DNA of 64,000 nucleotides from Granulicella mallensis. Its GTDB lineage: Bacteria > Acidobacteriota > Terriglobia > Terriglobales > Acidobacteriaceae. Every line of letters starts with the position of its first letter. Positions within the stretch are counted from its first letter, which is position 1. The position numbers and the translations under genes were made by a program. The stretch spans positions 124,001 to 188,000 of the forward strand of contig NZ_JACHIO010000014.1 of NCBI RefSeq assembly GCF_014203225.1, in the 5' to 3' direction. The notes below the pieces were generated by a model, which was not told where the DNA came from, made no database searches, and saw nothing but the letters and a program-made list of their open reading frames with translations. Of this stretch, positions 34,669 through 43,478 are shown in pieces.

Positions 34669-35514
34669 TCAATTCATCGTTGGCTTAGAAGCGTTCTCGA
34701 TCCGAATAGTCTCAACTTGGCCCTTGGCTGTTTTAAGTTTCAGCCCGAGTTGTTGCATCAGATTGGTAGTTGCCAAAGCCTCGTCGTGATCACTAGGGGG
34801 CATTTCAACAGTAAAGTTATAGAATCTCTTTAGGCCCGTCTGATCCACTACGGGACGCTCTAGAGTGCTACTCACCTCTTGAACCAGGCTTGCTATCGAA
34901 ATATGAGTGCCGAACTCCTCATATCCACCCGACATGCTAACGTGAAATCCCCTCGTGCGAAGATCATCCTCCTTTGCCTCTTTCATTTGTAGAGTTTTAG
35001 TTCCCCTAACTAAAACGAAGATCGGGCCGGTCGTTATCTCCCGATGAAATCGTAAACCAAACCTTTCGACGAGAAGGGTCTGGAGCATCTTTCGCTCCTC
35101 ATCATTTAGGGTCATTCTGGTGGAAGCCTTACCCATGTCTCCTCTTTCAGAAGTAGCGGGCGGTAAGGCGACAACATCATATCGATCTGCCTCAAGCCAA
35201 CTGGGTCCTCCCACAACTTGAAAGGGACGAATGTTAAAGGCTTCGAGGATGAGCGCCTTCAGAGTGGCGAACCCGATGTAAACTTTACCGCTAGGGACTA
35301 CTCGAACACCAACGCTTGTCCCATCTTTCGATGGTCTTACCGTCGCAACCTCGAATGCGGTTGTTTGCGAAACTGAAGTCTTGGTGTGTAGTGTAGTCGG
35401 TGCTTGTGCTCTAGATGCTTGGCCAAACCCATTCGACACAGAAACCAACAAGAACCCCGCGAGGATTAGTTGGCATTTGCTAAGGCTACGAGAGAAGCCT
35501 CTCGAAACAATCAT
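34669..35514 (-). CDS. TIGR03435 family secreted protein
   Basis: This 281-aa member of the acidobacterial TIGR03435 paralog family has a signal-like N-terminus (LILAGFLLVSVSNGFG). The family phrases are FEVATVRPSKDGTS, ILEAFNIRPFQVVGGPSWLE, RYDVVALPPAT, MLQTLLVERFGLRFHRE and VVDQTGLKRFYNFTVEM. Function of the family is unknown; members are often found in large numbers per genome. Sequence composition is AT-richer than the flanking core genes. Confidence 0.88.
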   Translation of the reverse strand: MIVSRGFSRSLSKCQLILAGFLLVSVSNGFGQASRAQAPTTLHTKTSVSQTTAFEVATVRPSKDGTSVGVRVVPSGKVYIGFATLKALILEAFNIRPFQVVGGPSWLEADRYDVVALPPATSERGDMGKASTRMTLNDEERKMLQTLLVERFGLRFHREITTGPIFVLVRGTKTLQMKEAKEDDLRTRGFHVSMSGGYEEFGTHISIASLVQEVSSTLERPVVDQTGLKRFYNFTVEMPPSDHDEALATTNLMQQLGLKLKTAKGQVETIRIENASKPTMN

Positions 35515-36040
35515 AAACGCGCCTTTCTTCTAACTCAGTGTTAACGAAAGACCGCAGATCTGTATGTGCCGAAGCAACGATCGATGATCAACCATTCAAG
35601 CGAGAAATGATAGCTCGTTAGATGTCTAATCGGCGAGGGGATCTGGTCGATCAAGTCCATGACGCCAGTCATGGCCGAACGCTTTCAGTTTCATCACAGG
35701 ACTGTTTAAGTTGCGGGAATCCTGCAAATGATTGTCCTATCTCACAAGGTGAAGATAGCCAATGTCTGTACGTACACGGCAGATGTCAGGGTTCTTGAGC
35801 TTGTAACTGTCGACGACAAGACGCCTACCAGGTAAATGCCAGATGGCATAGCTCAAGCAAAGCATTGCATCGTGTATCGCAATGCTTGCCACCCCAGAGA
35901 CTTTCCAGTGCGGAACAAGCCTCCCGGTAGGAAGCGTCGACTCAAATGCCCAATTACAGGCTCATCCGAAGTAGAAGTAGCGGACACGGAGCACTTGTGA
36001 CGGCGCAACAGGTGCTCCCTTTTATCTGGCCGCTTATGCA
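35515..36040. other. Gene-poor stretch with a possible decayed ORF
   Basis: No intact gene was found. On the minus strand 35737-35961 one frame of 75 codons stays open (CNWAFESTLPTGRLVPHWK near its start, WHLPGRRLVVDSYKLKNP near its middle, ending YLHLVR) but has no plausible start codon and follows a TGA. It could be the end of a decayed gene or chance. Base composition is as AT-rich as the neighbouring island genes. Confidence 0.35.
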
Positions 36041-36301
36041 TTATGGATGAGCACCGCACTGGCCAACAGGCGCCCCGTTATTCTGGACATTGCAACTGTG
36101 GCAACCGATGGATCCAAAATTTTCGCACAGTCCCGAGGAGGTGCCGTTGTTGCAATTGATGACTAGACAGTTAGTTGGAACTGCCTGAGGTTCAATTGGA
36201 GTACGCAAAGTTGCCTGCGCAAAAGCTGCTAATTGGAAAACCATGGCAACTGCTGATGCAACCGCACCAGATGTAATCACGCTCTTCTGGCTAACATTCA
36301 T
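36041..36301 (-). CDS. Small secreted six-cysteine peptide
   Basis: The 86-aa product has a signal peptide with cleavage expected near AFAQ-A (residue ~29). The mature part of ~57 residues has six Cys (45, 50, 59, 67, 70, 82) and no other known motif. Six Cys imply three disulfides, so it is probably a compact extracellular peptide. AGGAGAGG precedes the ATG at 36301, so translation is likely. The gene directly upstream (61 bp, same strand) encodes a membrane thioredoxin-like protein with CPYC, a natural partner for forming or reducing these disulfides. Not a family I recognise. Confidence 0.62.
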   Translation of the reverse strand: MNVSQKSVITSGAVASAVAMVFQLAAFAQATLRTPIEPQAVPTNCLVINCNNGTSSGLCENFGSIGCHSCNVQNNGAPVGQCGAHP

Positions 36302-36362
36302 ATTAACCTCTCCTAAATTGGTTACGTGCTCCATTCACAGCGCTCAGACGTATTCACAATTC

Positions 36363-36917
36363 TTAGATGAGCAACTTATTTAATACGGCTATATCATCTG
36401 CAGACAATACCCCTGCCCACACTCTCTTTACTTTTGAGTCACTTCCAATGACAATAGTCTCCGGCGTAGCAATGAGATTAAGCTCCGCCATTTCCTCAGG
36501 ATCCATTTTGTGGATAGTCCGAGCACGTCCCGGTTGTTTCTTAGAAAGAAACTCTGGTGTGGCCATGCCAGTAAGATCTACAGTTACAAAGTCCACAGAT
36601 TTATCGGGAACTCGAGTAATTAGTGAGCTCCAGTTTGACCAATTCTTCTCGCAATAAGGACAGACCGGAGAGTACGCCATGATAACAGTTGCTTTTTTCC
36701 CCGATGTAGCAATAGTGACTGGTCTGTCATTTAAATCCAAGCCAGTTACTGTGTTCACCACTTTTCCCATGATAGTAACTTCTGTGGACTTTTCCGCTCT
36801 CGTACTTCGCAGAGATCTATTGTCACGTAGCAAGTAGATGTTGGCGGTAGTCATCGCCACACAAAGCACCACTAGAAGATAAACAAACCACGGCGTGCGC
36901 TGCTCGGCTGTATGCAA
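36363..36917 (-). CDS. Membrane-anchored thioredoxin-like protein (redoxin)
   Basis: The 184-aa protein has an N-terminal membrane helix (residues ~11-30, FVYLLVVLCVAMTTANIYLL). A periplasmic thioredoxin fold follows, with the active site CPYC (86-89, SPVCPYCEKNW) and a cis-Pro region near IATPETIV. CPYC is the glutaredoxin-type dipeptide and suggests oxidant/isomerase rather than strong reductant activity, by analogy only. Translation starts at TTG (36917) with AGGAG six bases upstream. It is likely co-transcribed with the six-cysteine peptide. Confidence 0.78.
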   Translation of the reverse strand: MHTAEQRTPWFVYLLVVLCVAMTTANIYLLRDNRSLRSTRAEKSTEVTIMGKVVNTVTGLDLNDRPVTIATSGKKATVIMAYSPVCPYCEKNWSNWSSLITRVPDKSVDFVTVDLTGMATPEFLSKKQPGRARTIHKMDPEEMAELNLIATPETIVIGSDSKVKRVWAGVLSADDIAVLNKLLI

Positions 36918-37033
36918 TTTGGCTCCTGCGAATGACAGTTACTTGTAGGAAATCCTAATCTCTAAAAATAAGTCTTCGCAAGCCGATGCTCATAAGCAAC
37001 AATGCTGAATCGAATGCGCGGTAATGCAGAAAA

Positions 37034-37075
37034 AAGGAAAAGGGGTGCGAGTTTAAACTCGCACCCCTTTTCCTT
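37034..37075 (-). terminator. Terminator of gyrA
   Basis: A perfect 42-nt palindrome (AAGGAAAAGGGGTGCGAGTTT and its complement, without a spacer) is followed on the minus strand by TTTTCTGC. It starts 15 bp past the gyrA stop codon. It could also terminate transcription from the other side. Confidence 0.88.
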
Positions 37076-37089
37076 CATATAATGGCTAA

Positions 37090-40026
37090 TTACTGCAGCA
37101 ACGCCCCATTCTCCGTGGGGCTCTTCGGGTCTTCCGGAGGGATGACCATCGCTGCTGCTACCTTGTCGTCGGTGTCGAGGTCCAGGAGCTTGACGCCCAT
37201 GGTGGCTCGTCCTGCGGCGCGGACGGACTTGGTGTCGATGCGGATGATCTTGCCGAACTGGCTGATCACCATCATCTCCGTTGTGTCGTCCACCAGTTGA
37301 ATGCTGGCGACCTTGCCGATCTTCGGTGTGGCGCGCATGTTGATTACGCCCTTGCCGCCGCGGGATTGCAGGCGGTAGGAGTCAACGTCAGTCCGCTTGC
37401 CGTAGCCGTTGTCCGAGACCGAAAGGATCAGGCAGGGCGTCAGGCCGAGCTTCTCGTCGAGCTGCTGCAGCTTGGCTGCTGCGGCCTCCGAGAGGACCGG
37501 AGCGCCCAGTTCGCCGGGTTCTGCCAGTTCCATGGGCTGGGCCGCTACGCTCTCGCCGGCTTCGTCGAGAACGGCTTCCACCTGGGCGGTGAGACCGGTC
37601 TTGGCGGCTAGTTCGAGACGCTGCTTGTTGCGCGCCTCGGGCGAGGGCGTAACTGCTGCGCCGATCACGTAGTCGTCCTTCTTCAACGTGATGCCGCGGT
37701 TGCCGAAGGCCGGACGGCCCATCGGGCGCAGGTCCTGCTCGTTGAAGCGGATCGCCATGCCGTCGTGCGTCGCCAGGAAGATGACCTGCTCGCCGTCCGT
37801 GATGCGGGCGGTGATGAGCTCGTCTTCCTTGTCGATGCCGATCGCGATGATGCCGCGGGCCATGACGTTCGAGAAGTCCTTGAGCGCGGTCTTCTTCACC
37901 GTGCCGTTGCGCGTGGCGAAGAGTACGTACTTGCCCTCTTCCGCCAGGTCCTTGACCGGCAGAATCGTCACCACCTTCTCGCCCGGCTGCAGGTCGACCA
38001 GCGAGGCCATCGCCTTACCCTTGCCGGCGGCGCCGATGTCGGGAATCTCGTAGACCTTGAGCCAGTAGACGCGGCCCGAGTTCGTGAAGCAGAGCAGATA
38101 GGCGTGCGTGGAGTCGATGATGAGCTGCGCGACGAAGTCTTCTTCGCGCGTCTTCATGCCCAGCCGTCCCGTTCCGCCACGGCGCTGCTGGCGGTAAGTG
38201 GAGATAGGCGTGCGCTTCAGGTAGCCGGTGTTCGAGACCGTGACCGCTACCTGCTCATCGGCGATCAGGTCTTCGAGCGTGAGCTCGGTCGACTCGTCGA
38301 GGATGGTGGTGCGGCGGGCATCGCCGTACTTGTCGCGAATATCTTCGAGTTCCTTGATGATGACGCGGCGAAGCTTCTTCTCGCTGGCGAGAATCGACTC
38401 GTACTCGGAGATGTTGTCGCGGACCGCGCGCAGCTCGTTCAGCAGTTCGTCGATCGAGAGCTGCGTCAGTCTGTAGAGCTGCAGTTCGAGGATCGCGTCG
38501 ATCTGGCGGTAGCTGAGGATCAGCGTTCCGGCCGTGTTGTTCGAAAGCTGTGCCGAGACCGAGCCGCCGGCCAGGTCGATGGCGTACTTCGCCGGATCGA
38601 GCGTGACGCCCTGCAGTTCGGTGCCGCGCAGGTTGATGCGGCGGTTCGAGAAGTAGCTGAACAGGTTCTCGCGGGCATCGGCGCGGCTGGAGGACTGCCG
38701 GATGATGCGGATGACCTGGTCGAGATGGTCGAGCGCGATCTGGTAGCCGAGCAGTACGTGCTCGCGCTCGCGGGCCTTGTTCAGCAGGAACGCGGTGCGG
38801 CGGCGAACGACGTCGATGCGGTGCTCGATGAAGGCCCAGATGGCTTCGTTGAGCGGCAGTTCCTTCGGCTGGCCGTTGTGTACGGCCAGGAAGATCATGC
38901 TGAAGCTCTCCTGCATGGAGGTGTGCTTGTAGAGCTGGTTGAGCACGATCTCCTGCTGGGCGCCGCGCTTGAGTTCGATAACGATCCGCATACCGTCGCG
39001 ATCGCTCTCGTCGCGCACGTCGGAGATGTCGTCGACGATCTTCTCGGTTACCAGCTCGGCGATGCGCTTGATCAGGTTGGACTTGTTGACCTGATACGGG
39101 ATCTCGGTGCAGATGATGGCCTGGCGGCCGCCGCTGATCTGCTCCATGCCGCACTTGGCGCGCATCATGAAGCGGCCACGGCCGGTCTTGTAGGTCTGGG
39201 TCAGGTTGCCGCGACCGTAGAGGAAGCCGCCGGTCGGGAAGTCCGGGCCCTTGACGTGTTCGAGTACGATCTCAAGGTCGCTGCGGGTCTCGCCCTTCTC
39301 CTTTTGCAGGAGAGAGATGGTCGCGTTGAGGACTTCGGTGAGGTTATGCGGCGGAATGTTGGTCGCCATGCCGACGGCGATACCGGTGCTGCCGTTGACG
39401 ATCAGGTTCGGGATGCGTGCGGGCAGAACGGTCGGCTCGGAGGTCGATTCGTCGTAGTTCAGGGTGAAGTCGACGGTGTCGGAGTCGATGTCGGCGAGCA
39501 TTTCACCGGCCAGGCGGGTCATGCGCGACTCGGTATAACGCATCGCGGCGGGTGGATCGCCGTCGACGGAGCCGAAGTTGCCCTGGCCGTCGATCAGGGG
39601 ATAGCGCAGCGAAAAGGGCTGGGCCAAACGCACCATGGTGTCGTAGATCGCGGAGTCGCCGTGGGGGTGGTAGTTACCCATCACGTGTCCGACGACCTTG
39701 GCCGACTTGGTGTACTTCTTGTTGAACTGGAGACCCATCTCCTGCATTCCATAGAGGATGCGGCGATGAACTGGTTTAAGCCCGTCACGGACGTCGGGCA
39801 GCGCGCGCCCGATGATGACCGACATCGAGTAGTCGAGATACGACCGGCGCATCTCCTCCTCGATGTTGATGGAGTTCATGTACAGCGCACCGGGTCCGGT
39901 GGGCGTGGTGGGGCCGTCTCCGCCAGCACCGCCCGCAGGGGGAGGATTATTGGAGTTCGCATCCTGGGGGCTGGGGGGAGTTTGGTCGGGTCCTAAAGGC
40001 AATTGCGGGTTCTGATCGTCTGGCAT
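37090..40026 (-). CDS. gyrA: DNA gyrase subunit A
   Basis: The 978-aa protein has a winged-helix/tower domain with the catalytic Tyr in [10 protein letters not shown]. The quinolone-resistance region reads [18 protein letters not shown], keeping the Ser and Asp of sensitive enzymes. The C-terminal beta-pinwheel carries the GyrA box as QRRGGTG, so it is gyrase rather than topoisomerase IV. It is longer than the usual ~860: a Pro/Gly-rich N-terminal tail of ~45 residues, and a charged Ala/Glu-rich insertion of ~60 residues inside the pinwheel (from near [18 protein letters not shown] to LDEKLGL). The ATG at 40026 was chosen over a TTG at 40032. Confidence 0.96.
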   Translation of the reverse strand: MPDDQNPQLPLGPDQTPPSPQDANSNNPPPAGGAGGDGPTTPTGPGALYMNSINIEEEMRRSYLDYSMSVIIGRALPDVRDGLKPVHRRILYGMQEMGLQFNKKYTKSAKVVGHVMGNYHPHGDSAIYDTMVRLAQPFSLRYPLIDGQGNFGSVDGDPPAAMRYTESRMTRLAGEMLADIDSDTVDFTLNYDESTSEPTVLPARIPNLIVNGSTGIAVGMATNIPPHNLTEVLNATISLLQKEKGETRSDLEIVLEHVKGPDFPTGGFLYGRGNLTQTYKTGRGRFMMRAKCGMEQISGGRQAIICTEIPYQVNKSNLIKRIAELVTEKIVDDISDVRDESDRDGMRIVIELKRGAQQEIVLNQLYKHTSMQESFSMIFLAVHNGQPKELPLNEAIWAFIEHRIDVVRRRTAFLLNKAREREHVLLGYQIALDHLDQVIRIIRQSSSRADARENLFSYFSNRRINLRGTELQGVTLDPAKYAIDLAGGSVSAQLSNNTAGTLILSYRQIDAILELQLYRLTQLSIDELLNELRAVRDNISEYESILASEKKLRRVIIKELEDIRDKYGDARRTTILDESTELTLEDLIADEQVAVTVSNTGYLKRTPISTYRQQRRGGTGRLGMKTREEDFVAQLIIDSTHAYLLCFTNSGRVYWLKVYEIPDIGAAGKGKAMASLVDLQPGEKVVTILPVKDLAEEGKYVLFATRNGTVKKTALKDFSNVMARGIIAIGIDKEDELITARITDGEQVIFLATHDGMAIRFNEQDLRPMGRPAFGNRGITLKKDDYVIGAAVTPSPEARNKQRLELAAKTGLTAQVEAVLDEAGESVAAQPMELAEPGELGAPVLSEAAAAKLQQLDEKLGLTPCLILSVSDNGYGKRTDVDSYRLQSRGGKGVINMRATPKIGKVASIQLVDDTTEMMVISQFGKIIRIDTKSVRAAGRATMGVKLLDLDTDDKVAAAMVIPPEDPKSPTENGALLQ

Positions 40027-40099
40027 GGGCAATCTCTATTATAGCTGGCTGGGCCGCGAAAAGAGGGGGTTGGGGAGGATGCCCCGGAGATGCGTAGCC

Positions 40100-40385
40100 T
40101 TTGCTTTTCTTGTTGTTATTCCCCTCAAAGCCGTCATCCTGAGCGAAGTGTCTCGCGCTTTTGCGAGACACGAAGCCGAAGGACCCCGAGAAATTTGTCT
40201 GACCTCTGCTTTCCACACCTTTTCAACCGTGGACGCTGAGGCTCGGGGTTAAGGGTTGGAAAGGTGCGAAGAGCATTGGCAGGATGCAGGGTTTCGGGGT
40301 CCTTCGACTCCGCAGCTCGCCAAGTGCGCGAGCTGCTTCGCTCAGGATGACGGTTTGGGGGGACAACAGGGAAAGGCAAAAACAA
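40100..40385. repeat. Palindromic repeat family A, copy A6 (long form)
   Basis: The outer edges TTTGCTTTTCTTGTTGTTAT and its mirror surround the arms CCGTCATCCTGAGCGAAG, hairpin, CCGAAGGACCCCGA. The left hairpin is GTGTCTCGC/GCGAGACAC; the right hairpin is GCAGCTCGC/GCGAGCTGC. These have different sequence but the same position, as in A1. The centre has no gene. Confidence 0.85.
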
Positions 40386-40457
40386 AGACAGATCAACCGC
40401 ATGACTCGCCGCTTTTCTCATGCGCAGGATGCATCGGGACGTTTACACTCACAATCG

Positions 40458-41408
40458 ATGCAGACACTGACCGAACTCAACGACCAATTTGGCATTCCCC
40501 ACGTGCTCGTCTTCGCAGAGGGCAAGGGCGGACTGCTCTGTGCGCAGATTACGACCGAAGCCTGCACGGCGACGCTCTACCTGCAGGGCTCGCACCTGGT
40601 GCACTGGCAGCCAGCCGGGCAGAAGCCGGTGCTGTTTCTCAGCGATCGCTCGAACTACGCGCCGGGCAAGGCGATTCGCGGCGGCGTGCCGGTGATCTTT
40701 CCGTGGTTCGGCGCACGCACCGGTGCTCGCACCGACGGCCCGATGCACGGCTTCGCCCGGACCCAGCTCTGGCAGGTGGCGTTCGCGGCTGTTTCGGGCA
40801 AGGACCTGCACCTGACCCTGACGCTCGGGCCTACCGACGAGAGCCGCGGGCTCGGCTACGACCACTTCCGCGTGGCTTATGAGCTGATCCTGGGCAGCAC
40901 GCTGACGCTGCGGATCAGCGTCGTCAACCTGGACCCGGAGGAGCAGGCCGGGACGCCGATGCACTTTGAAGAGGCCCTGCACTCCTATCTCGCGGTCGGC
41001 GAGCCGGAGCATCTGCGCATCTACGGCCTGGGCCAGACCGAGTTCCTGGACAAGGCCGACGGCTTCAAGCGCAAGAAGCAGACCGAAGACGTTCTGACGC
41101 TGCATGAGCAGACGGACCGGCCGTATCTGAACACGACCGCGACGGTTACCGTGGAAGATCCGGACCTTGGCCGCCGCCTGGTGGTGGCCAAGCAGGGCTC
41201 GAAGACGACGGTGGTGTGGAACCCGTGGTCGGAGCTGGCGGCGAAGATGTCGGACTTTCCGGCCGAGGGCTGGCGCGGGATGACCTGCATCGAGACGGCG
41301 AACGTCGCTGAAAACGGCGTGACTCTGAAGCCGAAGGAAGCGCATACGATGGAGGCGAAGATCTCGGTCGAGCCCTTCAGCGGCAGCGCGACGGAACGGA
41401 CTCAGTAA
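40458..41408 (+). CDS. D-hexose-6-phosphate mutarotase (YeaD type)
   Basis: The 316-aa galactose mutarotase-like beta-sandwich has RGGVPVIFPWFGAR, the catalytic His in DGPMHGFART, a second His in FEEALHSYLAV, and the catalytic Glu in CIETANVAENG. The enzyme equilibrates alpha and beta anomers of glucose-6-phosphate. The ATG at 40458 was taken; the frame stays open far upstream through repeat A6 but this is not credible coding. It is followed after 9 bp by the maf gene, so the two are likely co-transcribed. Confidence 0.88.
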   Translation: MQTLTELNDQFGIPHVLVFAEGKGGLLCAQITTEACTATLYLQGSHLVHWQPAGQKPVLFLSDRSNYAPGKAIRGGVPVIFPWFGARTGARTDGPMHGFARTQLWQVAFAAVSGKDLHLTLTLGPTDESRGLGYDHFRVAYELILGSTLTLRISVVNLDPEEQAGTPMHFEEALHSYLAVGEPEHLRIYGLGQTEFLDKADGFKRKKQTEDVLTLHEQTDRPYLNTTATVTVEDPDLGRRLVVAKQGSKTTVVWNPWSELAAKMSDFPAEGWRGMTCIETANVAENGVTLKPKEAHTMEAKISVEPFSGSATERTQ

Positions 41409-41417
41409 GCTGTGGAG

Positions 41418-41993
41418 ATGAGACCACTGATTCTTGCCTCGGCCTCGCCGCGGCGTCGCGAGCTGCTGGCGCAGGCCGGCTTTACGTTCGAGGTGCGCGC
41501 GGCGGACATCGACGAGAGCCGCCACGCGGGCGAGCTGCCCAAGGACTACGTGCGGCGCCTGGCGCTGGAGAAGGCGCAGGCAATTGCGGCGCGAAACCCC
41601 GGAGCGGTCGTGCTCGGCGCAGACACGACCGTCGTGCTGGAGGGCGAGGTGCTGAACAAGCCCGCCGACCGTGCCGATGCTGAGCGCATGCTGCGGCTGC
41701 TCTCGGGACGCACGCACCAGGTGCACACGGGGCTCGCGGTGGTGGGGGCGCTTGGGCACCAGTCGCACGTGGAGACGACTGATGTCGTCTTCCGGGTGAT
41801 CGCTGAGGACGAGCTGGCGGCTTATCTGGCGTCGGGCGATCCCATGGACAAGGCAGGAGCCTATGGCATCCAGGGCTATGCGGCACGGTGGATTCCTCGG
41901 ATCGAGGGCGACTACTTCAACGTCGTCGGATTGCCGCTGGCGGCAGTGGTACGGCTGTTAGGGACGGTCTCCTCAGAATACGGCGAAAGATGA
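41418..41993 (+). CDS. maf: Maf-like nucleoside triphosphate pyrophosphatase
   Basis: The 191-aa protein starts with PLILASASPRRRELLAQAGF, the Maf signature, and has the catalytic LGADTTVVLEGEVLNKP and KAGAYGIQGYAARWI. Maf proteins hydrolyse dTTP/UTP or modified nucleotides and have been linked to septum control. ATG 41418 or GTG 41412 could be the start; the spacing from the preceding stop is under 10 bp in either case, suggesting coupling. Confidence 0.92.
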   Translation: MRPLILASASPRRRELLAQAGFTFEVRAADIDESRHAGELPKDYVRRLALEKAQAIAARNPGAVVLGADTTVVLEGEVLNKPADRADAERMLRLLSGRTHQVHTGLAVVGALGHQSHVETTDVVFRVIAEDELAAYLASGDPMDKAGAYGIQGYAARWIPRIEGDYFNVVGLPLAAVVRLLGTVSSEYGER

Positions 41994-42085
41994 ACTTTTC
42001 CACATGGATATCCAGAGGTAGTCTTTTTGGAACATCCCCCGCAAAATTCAGCGGACTGCAACATTCATTCGATACGCTAACCTTT

Positions 42086-42850
42086 ATGCGACTTAGCTTC
42101 GTCATACCGGCGTACAACGAAGAAGCCTACCTGCCAGCGTGTCTGGAATCCATTCTCGGTCAGATCCAGGGCCTCGAAGGCCGTACCGAGATCATCGTCG
42201 TCAACAACGCCAGCACGGACTCCACGCGAGAAGTCGCGCTCCGCTATCCCGGCGTTACCGTCGTCGACGAGCCCCGCAAGGGCCTTACCTTCGCTCGTCA
42301 GGCGGGCTTCGCCGCCAGCTCCGGCACCCTGATCGCTAACGTCGACGCCGATTCACGGCTCACGCCCGGCTGGGTCTCCAATATTCTCGCCGCCTTCGAT
42401 GCCGAGGTTCCTGCCGGCAAGCGTCCTCTGGCCGCCTTCTCCGGCCCGATTCTCTACTACGACCTCACACCCCGGCAGCGCGTTCTGGTGCACGTCTTCT
42501 ACATGACGGCGTGGATGACCTATGCGATGAACCGCTATATCCTGCGCGTGGGCTCGATGGTGCAGGGCGGCAACTTCGTTACCGCTCGCTGGGCGTTGGA
42601 GGCGATCGGCGGATTCAATCTCGCGATCAGCTTCTACGGCGAAGACACCGACATCGCCCGCCGCCTGAACGATGTGGGCGAAGTCCGCTTTACCTTCGCG
42701 CTGAAGATGTTTTCCTCGGCACGCCGCCTGAAGAAGGAAGGCATGCTGACAATGGCCGCGCGCTACTCGATCAACTACCTCTGGACGACCTTCTTCAAGC
42801 GGCCCTATACGCATACGCATATCGATATCCGGGAACAGCCGGAAGGGTAG
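42086..42850 (+). CDS. Family 2 glycosyltransferase
   Basis: The 254-aa protein is a GT-A fold enzyme: MRLSFVIPAYNEEAYLPACL, IIVVNNASTDSTREV, the metal-binding DADS in LIANVDADSRL, and FYGEDTDIARRL as acceptor/catalytic loop. A hydrophobic stretch (LVHVFYMTAWMTYAMNRYIL) near residue 150 may touch the membrane. An in-frame ATG at 41990 overlaps the maf stop (ATGA) and would add 32 residues that do not look conserved. The ATG at 42086 gives the standard family start but has no clear ribosome binding site, so the choice is uncertain. Confidence 0.85.
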   Translation: MRLSFVIPAYNEEAYLPACLESILGQIQGLEGRTEIIVVNNASTDSTREVALRYPGVTVVDEPRKGLTFARQAGFAASSGTLIANVDADSRLTPGWVSNILAAFDAEVPAGKRPLAAFSGPILYYDLTPRQRVLVHVFYMTAWMTYAMNRYILRVGSMVQGGNFVTARWALEAIGGFNLAISFYGEDTDIARRLNDVGEVRFTFALKMFSSARRLKKEGMLTMAARYSINYLWTTFFKRPYTHTHIDIREQPEG

Positions 42851-42971
42851 TGGGCGGTAGGTTTTAGTCGCTGCCTTGTTATTGCCGTTGCTTTTGCTGT
42901 TGTCGTTGCACTTGCTTTTCTGGTTGTCATTCCGAGCGTAGCGAGTGAACCTGCTTCCCGCCCGCTGAGGC

Positions 42972-42977
42972 TATACT
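42972..42977 (+). promoter_or_regulatory. Possible -10 element inside element B2
   Basis: TATACT ends 7 nt before the ATG of the nuclease gene, the same distance as GATACT in element C1. No convincing -35 was found and no Shine-Dalgarno exists, so a leaderless transcript is suggested. Confidence 0.35.
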
Positions 42978-42984
42978 GCCCGCG

Positions 42985-43278
42985 ATGCAAAACCGCGAAT
43001 ACCACTTCTACGTCTACATTTTAAGTAGCAGGTCGCGCGATCTCTATATCGGCATGACGAACAATCTGCGTCTCCGTATCAGCCAACATCGCGAGATGAG
43101 ACCTGGAACCTACACCGCCCAGTACAACATCCATCGTCTCGTGTACTTCGAGCGATTTCAGTATGTTCGCAGCGCTATTGCTCGCGAAAAAGAGTTGAAG
43201 GACTGGACGCGCGAAAAGAAGATGGTGCTGATCGAGAAGGTCAATACGACGTGGGAAGATCTTGCGGCGAGCTGGTGA
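42985..43278 (+). CDS. GIY-YIG endonuclease (COG2827/URI type) inside palindromic element
   Basis: The 97-aa single-domain nuclease has GIY-YIG motif halves YVYIL (9-13) and LYIGMT (20-25), Arg in LRLRISQH and Glu in AIAREKELKDW. It is a paralog of the protein at 23759 (shared LVYFERF, AIAREK, LK-W-R-KK) although the flanking repeats belong to a different family. It sits centrally between the two 59-nt arms of element B2. No Shine-Dalgarno; a TATACT box is 7 nt from the ATG. Enzymatic role by inference: cutting or nicking of the element arms. A general DNA-repair role of URI-type nucleases remains an alternative. Confidence 0.88.
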   Translation: MQNREYHFYVYILSSRSRDLYIGMTNNLRLRISQHREMRPGTYTAQYNIHRLVYFERFQYVRSAIAREKELKDWTREKKMVLIEKVNTTWEDLAASW

Positions 43279-43423
43279 AGCTGGCGTCGTTGCTGCTCCG
43301 GGCGGGAAGCAGGTTCACTCGCTGCGCTCGGAATGACAACCAGAACAGCAAGTGCAAAAACAACAACAACGACAAAAGCAAGAACACCGCCGAGCCAAAA
43401 CAATTGCAGAACACAAAATCAAA

Positions 43424-43460
43424 AGCGGCTGGTAAGGGCAACAACCCCTTACCAGCCGCT
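43424..43460 (-). terminator. Terminator of the PHP-domain gene
   Basis: A perfect 15-bp stem (AGCGGCTGGTAAGGG and its complement) has a 7-nt loop. On the minus strand TTTTGATTTTG follows. It starts 18 bp past the stop codon at 43479. Confidence 0.85.
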
Positions 43461-43478
43461 CTATTTCTGTTCCTGAAG

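Larger units (their letters stand above)
42906..43357. mobile_element. Palindromic element family B with internal GIY-YIG gene, copy B2
   Basis: The 59-nt arms at 42906-42964 and 43299-43357 are inverted copies with only two differences. Arm text from the outside: TTGCACTTGCTTTTCTGG, TTGTCATTCCGAGCGTAGCG, AGTGAACCTGCTTCCCG, CCCG. Between them lies only the GIY-YIG gene (42985-43278), 20 bp from each arm. The near identity of the arms points to recent formation. The gene-less form of the same family is at 16571-16763. Confidence 0.78.

Noticed and set aside
35737-35961. Minus-strand ORF ending YLHLVR as a gene
   Set aside because: It has no start codon, follows a stop directly and has no recognised homology. 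It is mentioned only in the description of the gene-poor stretch.
37765-39996. Very long open frame (743 codons) on the + strand opposite gyrA
   Set aside because: It is exactly antisense to gyrA and is rich in Ala, Val, Asp and Arg, as expected from a high-GC gene read backwards. No domain resembles a known protein.
41990-42085. Start of the GT2 glycosyltransferase at the ATGA overlap with maf
   Set aside because: The 32 extra residues are not like a GT2 N-terminus. It was kept only as an alternative because the overlap could be meaningful.
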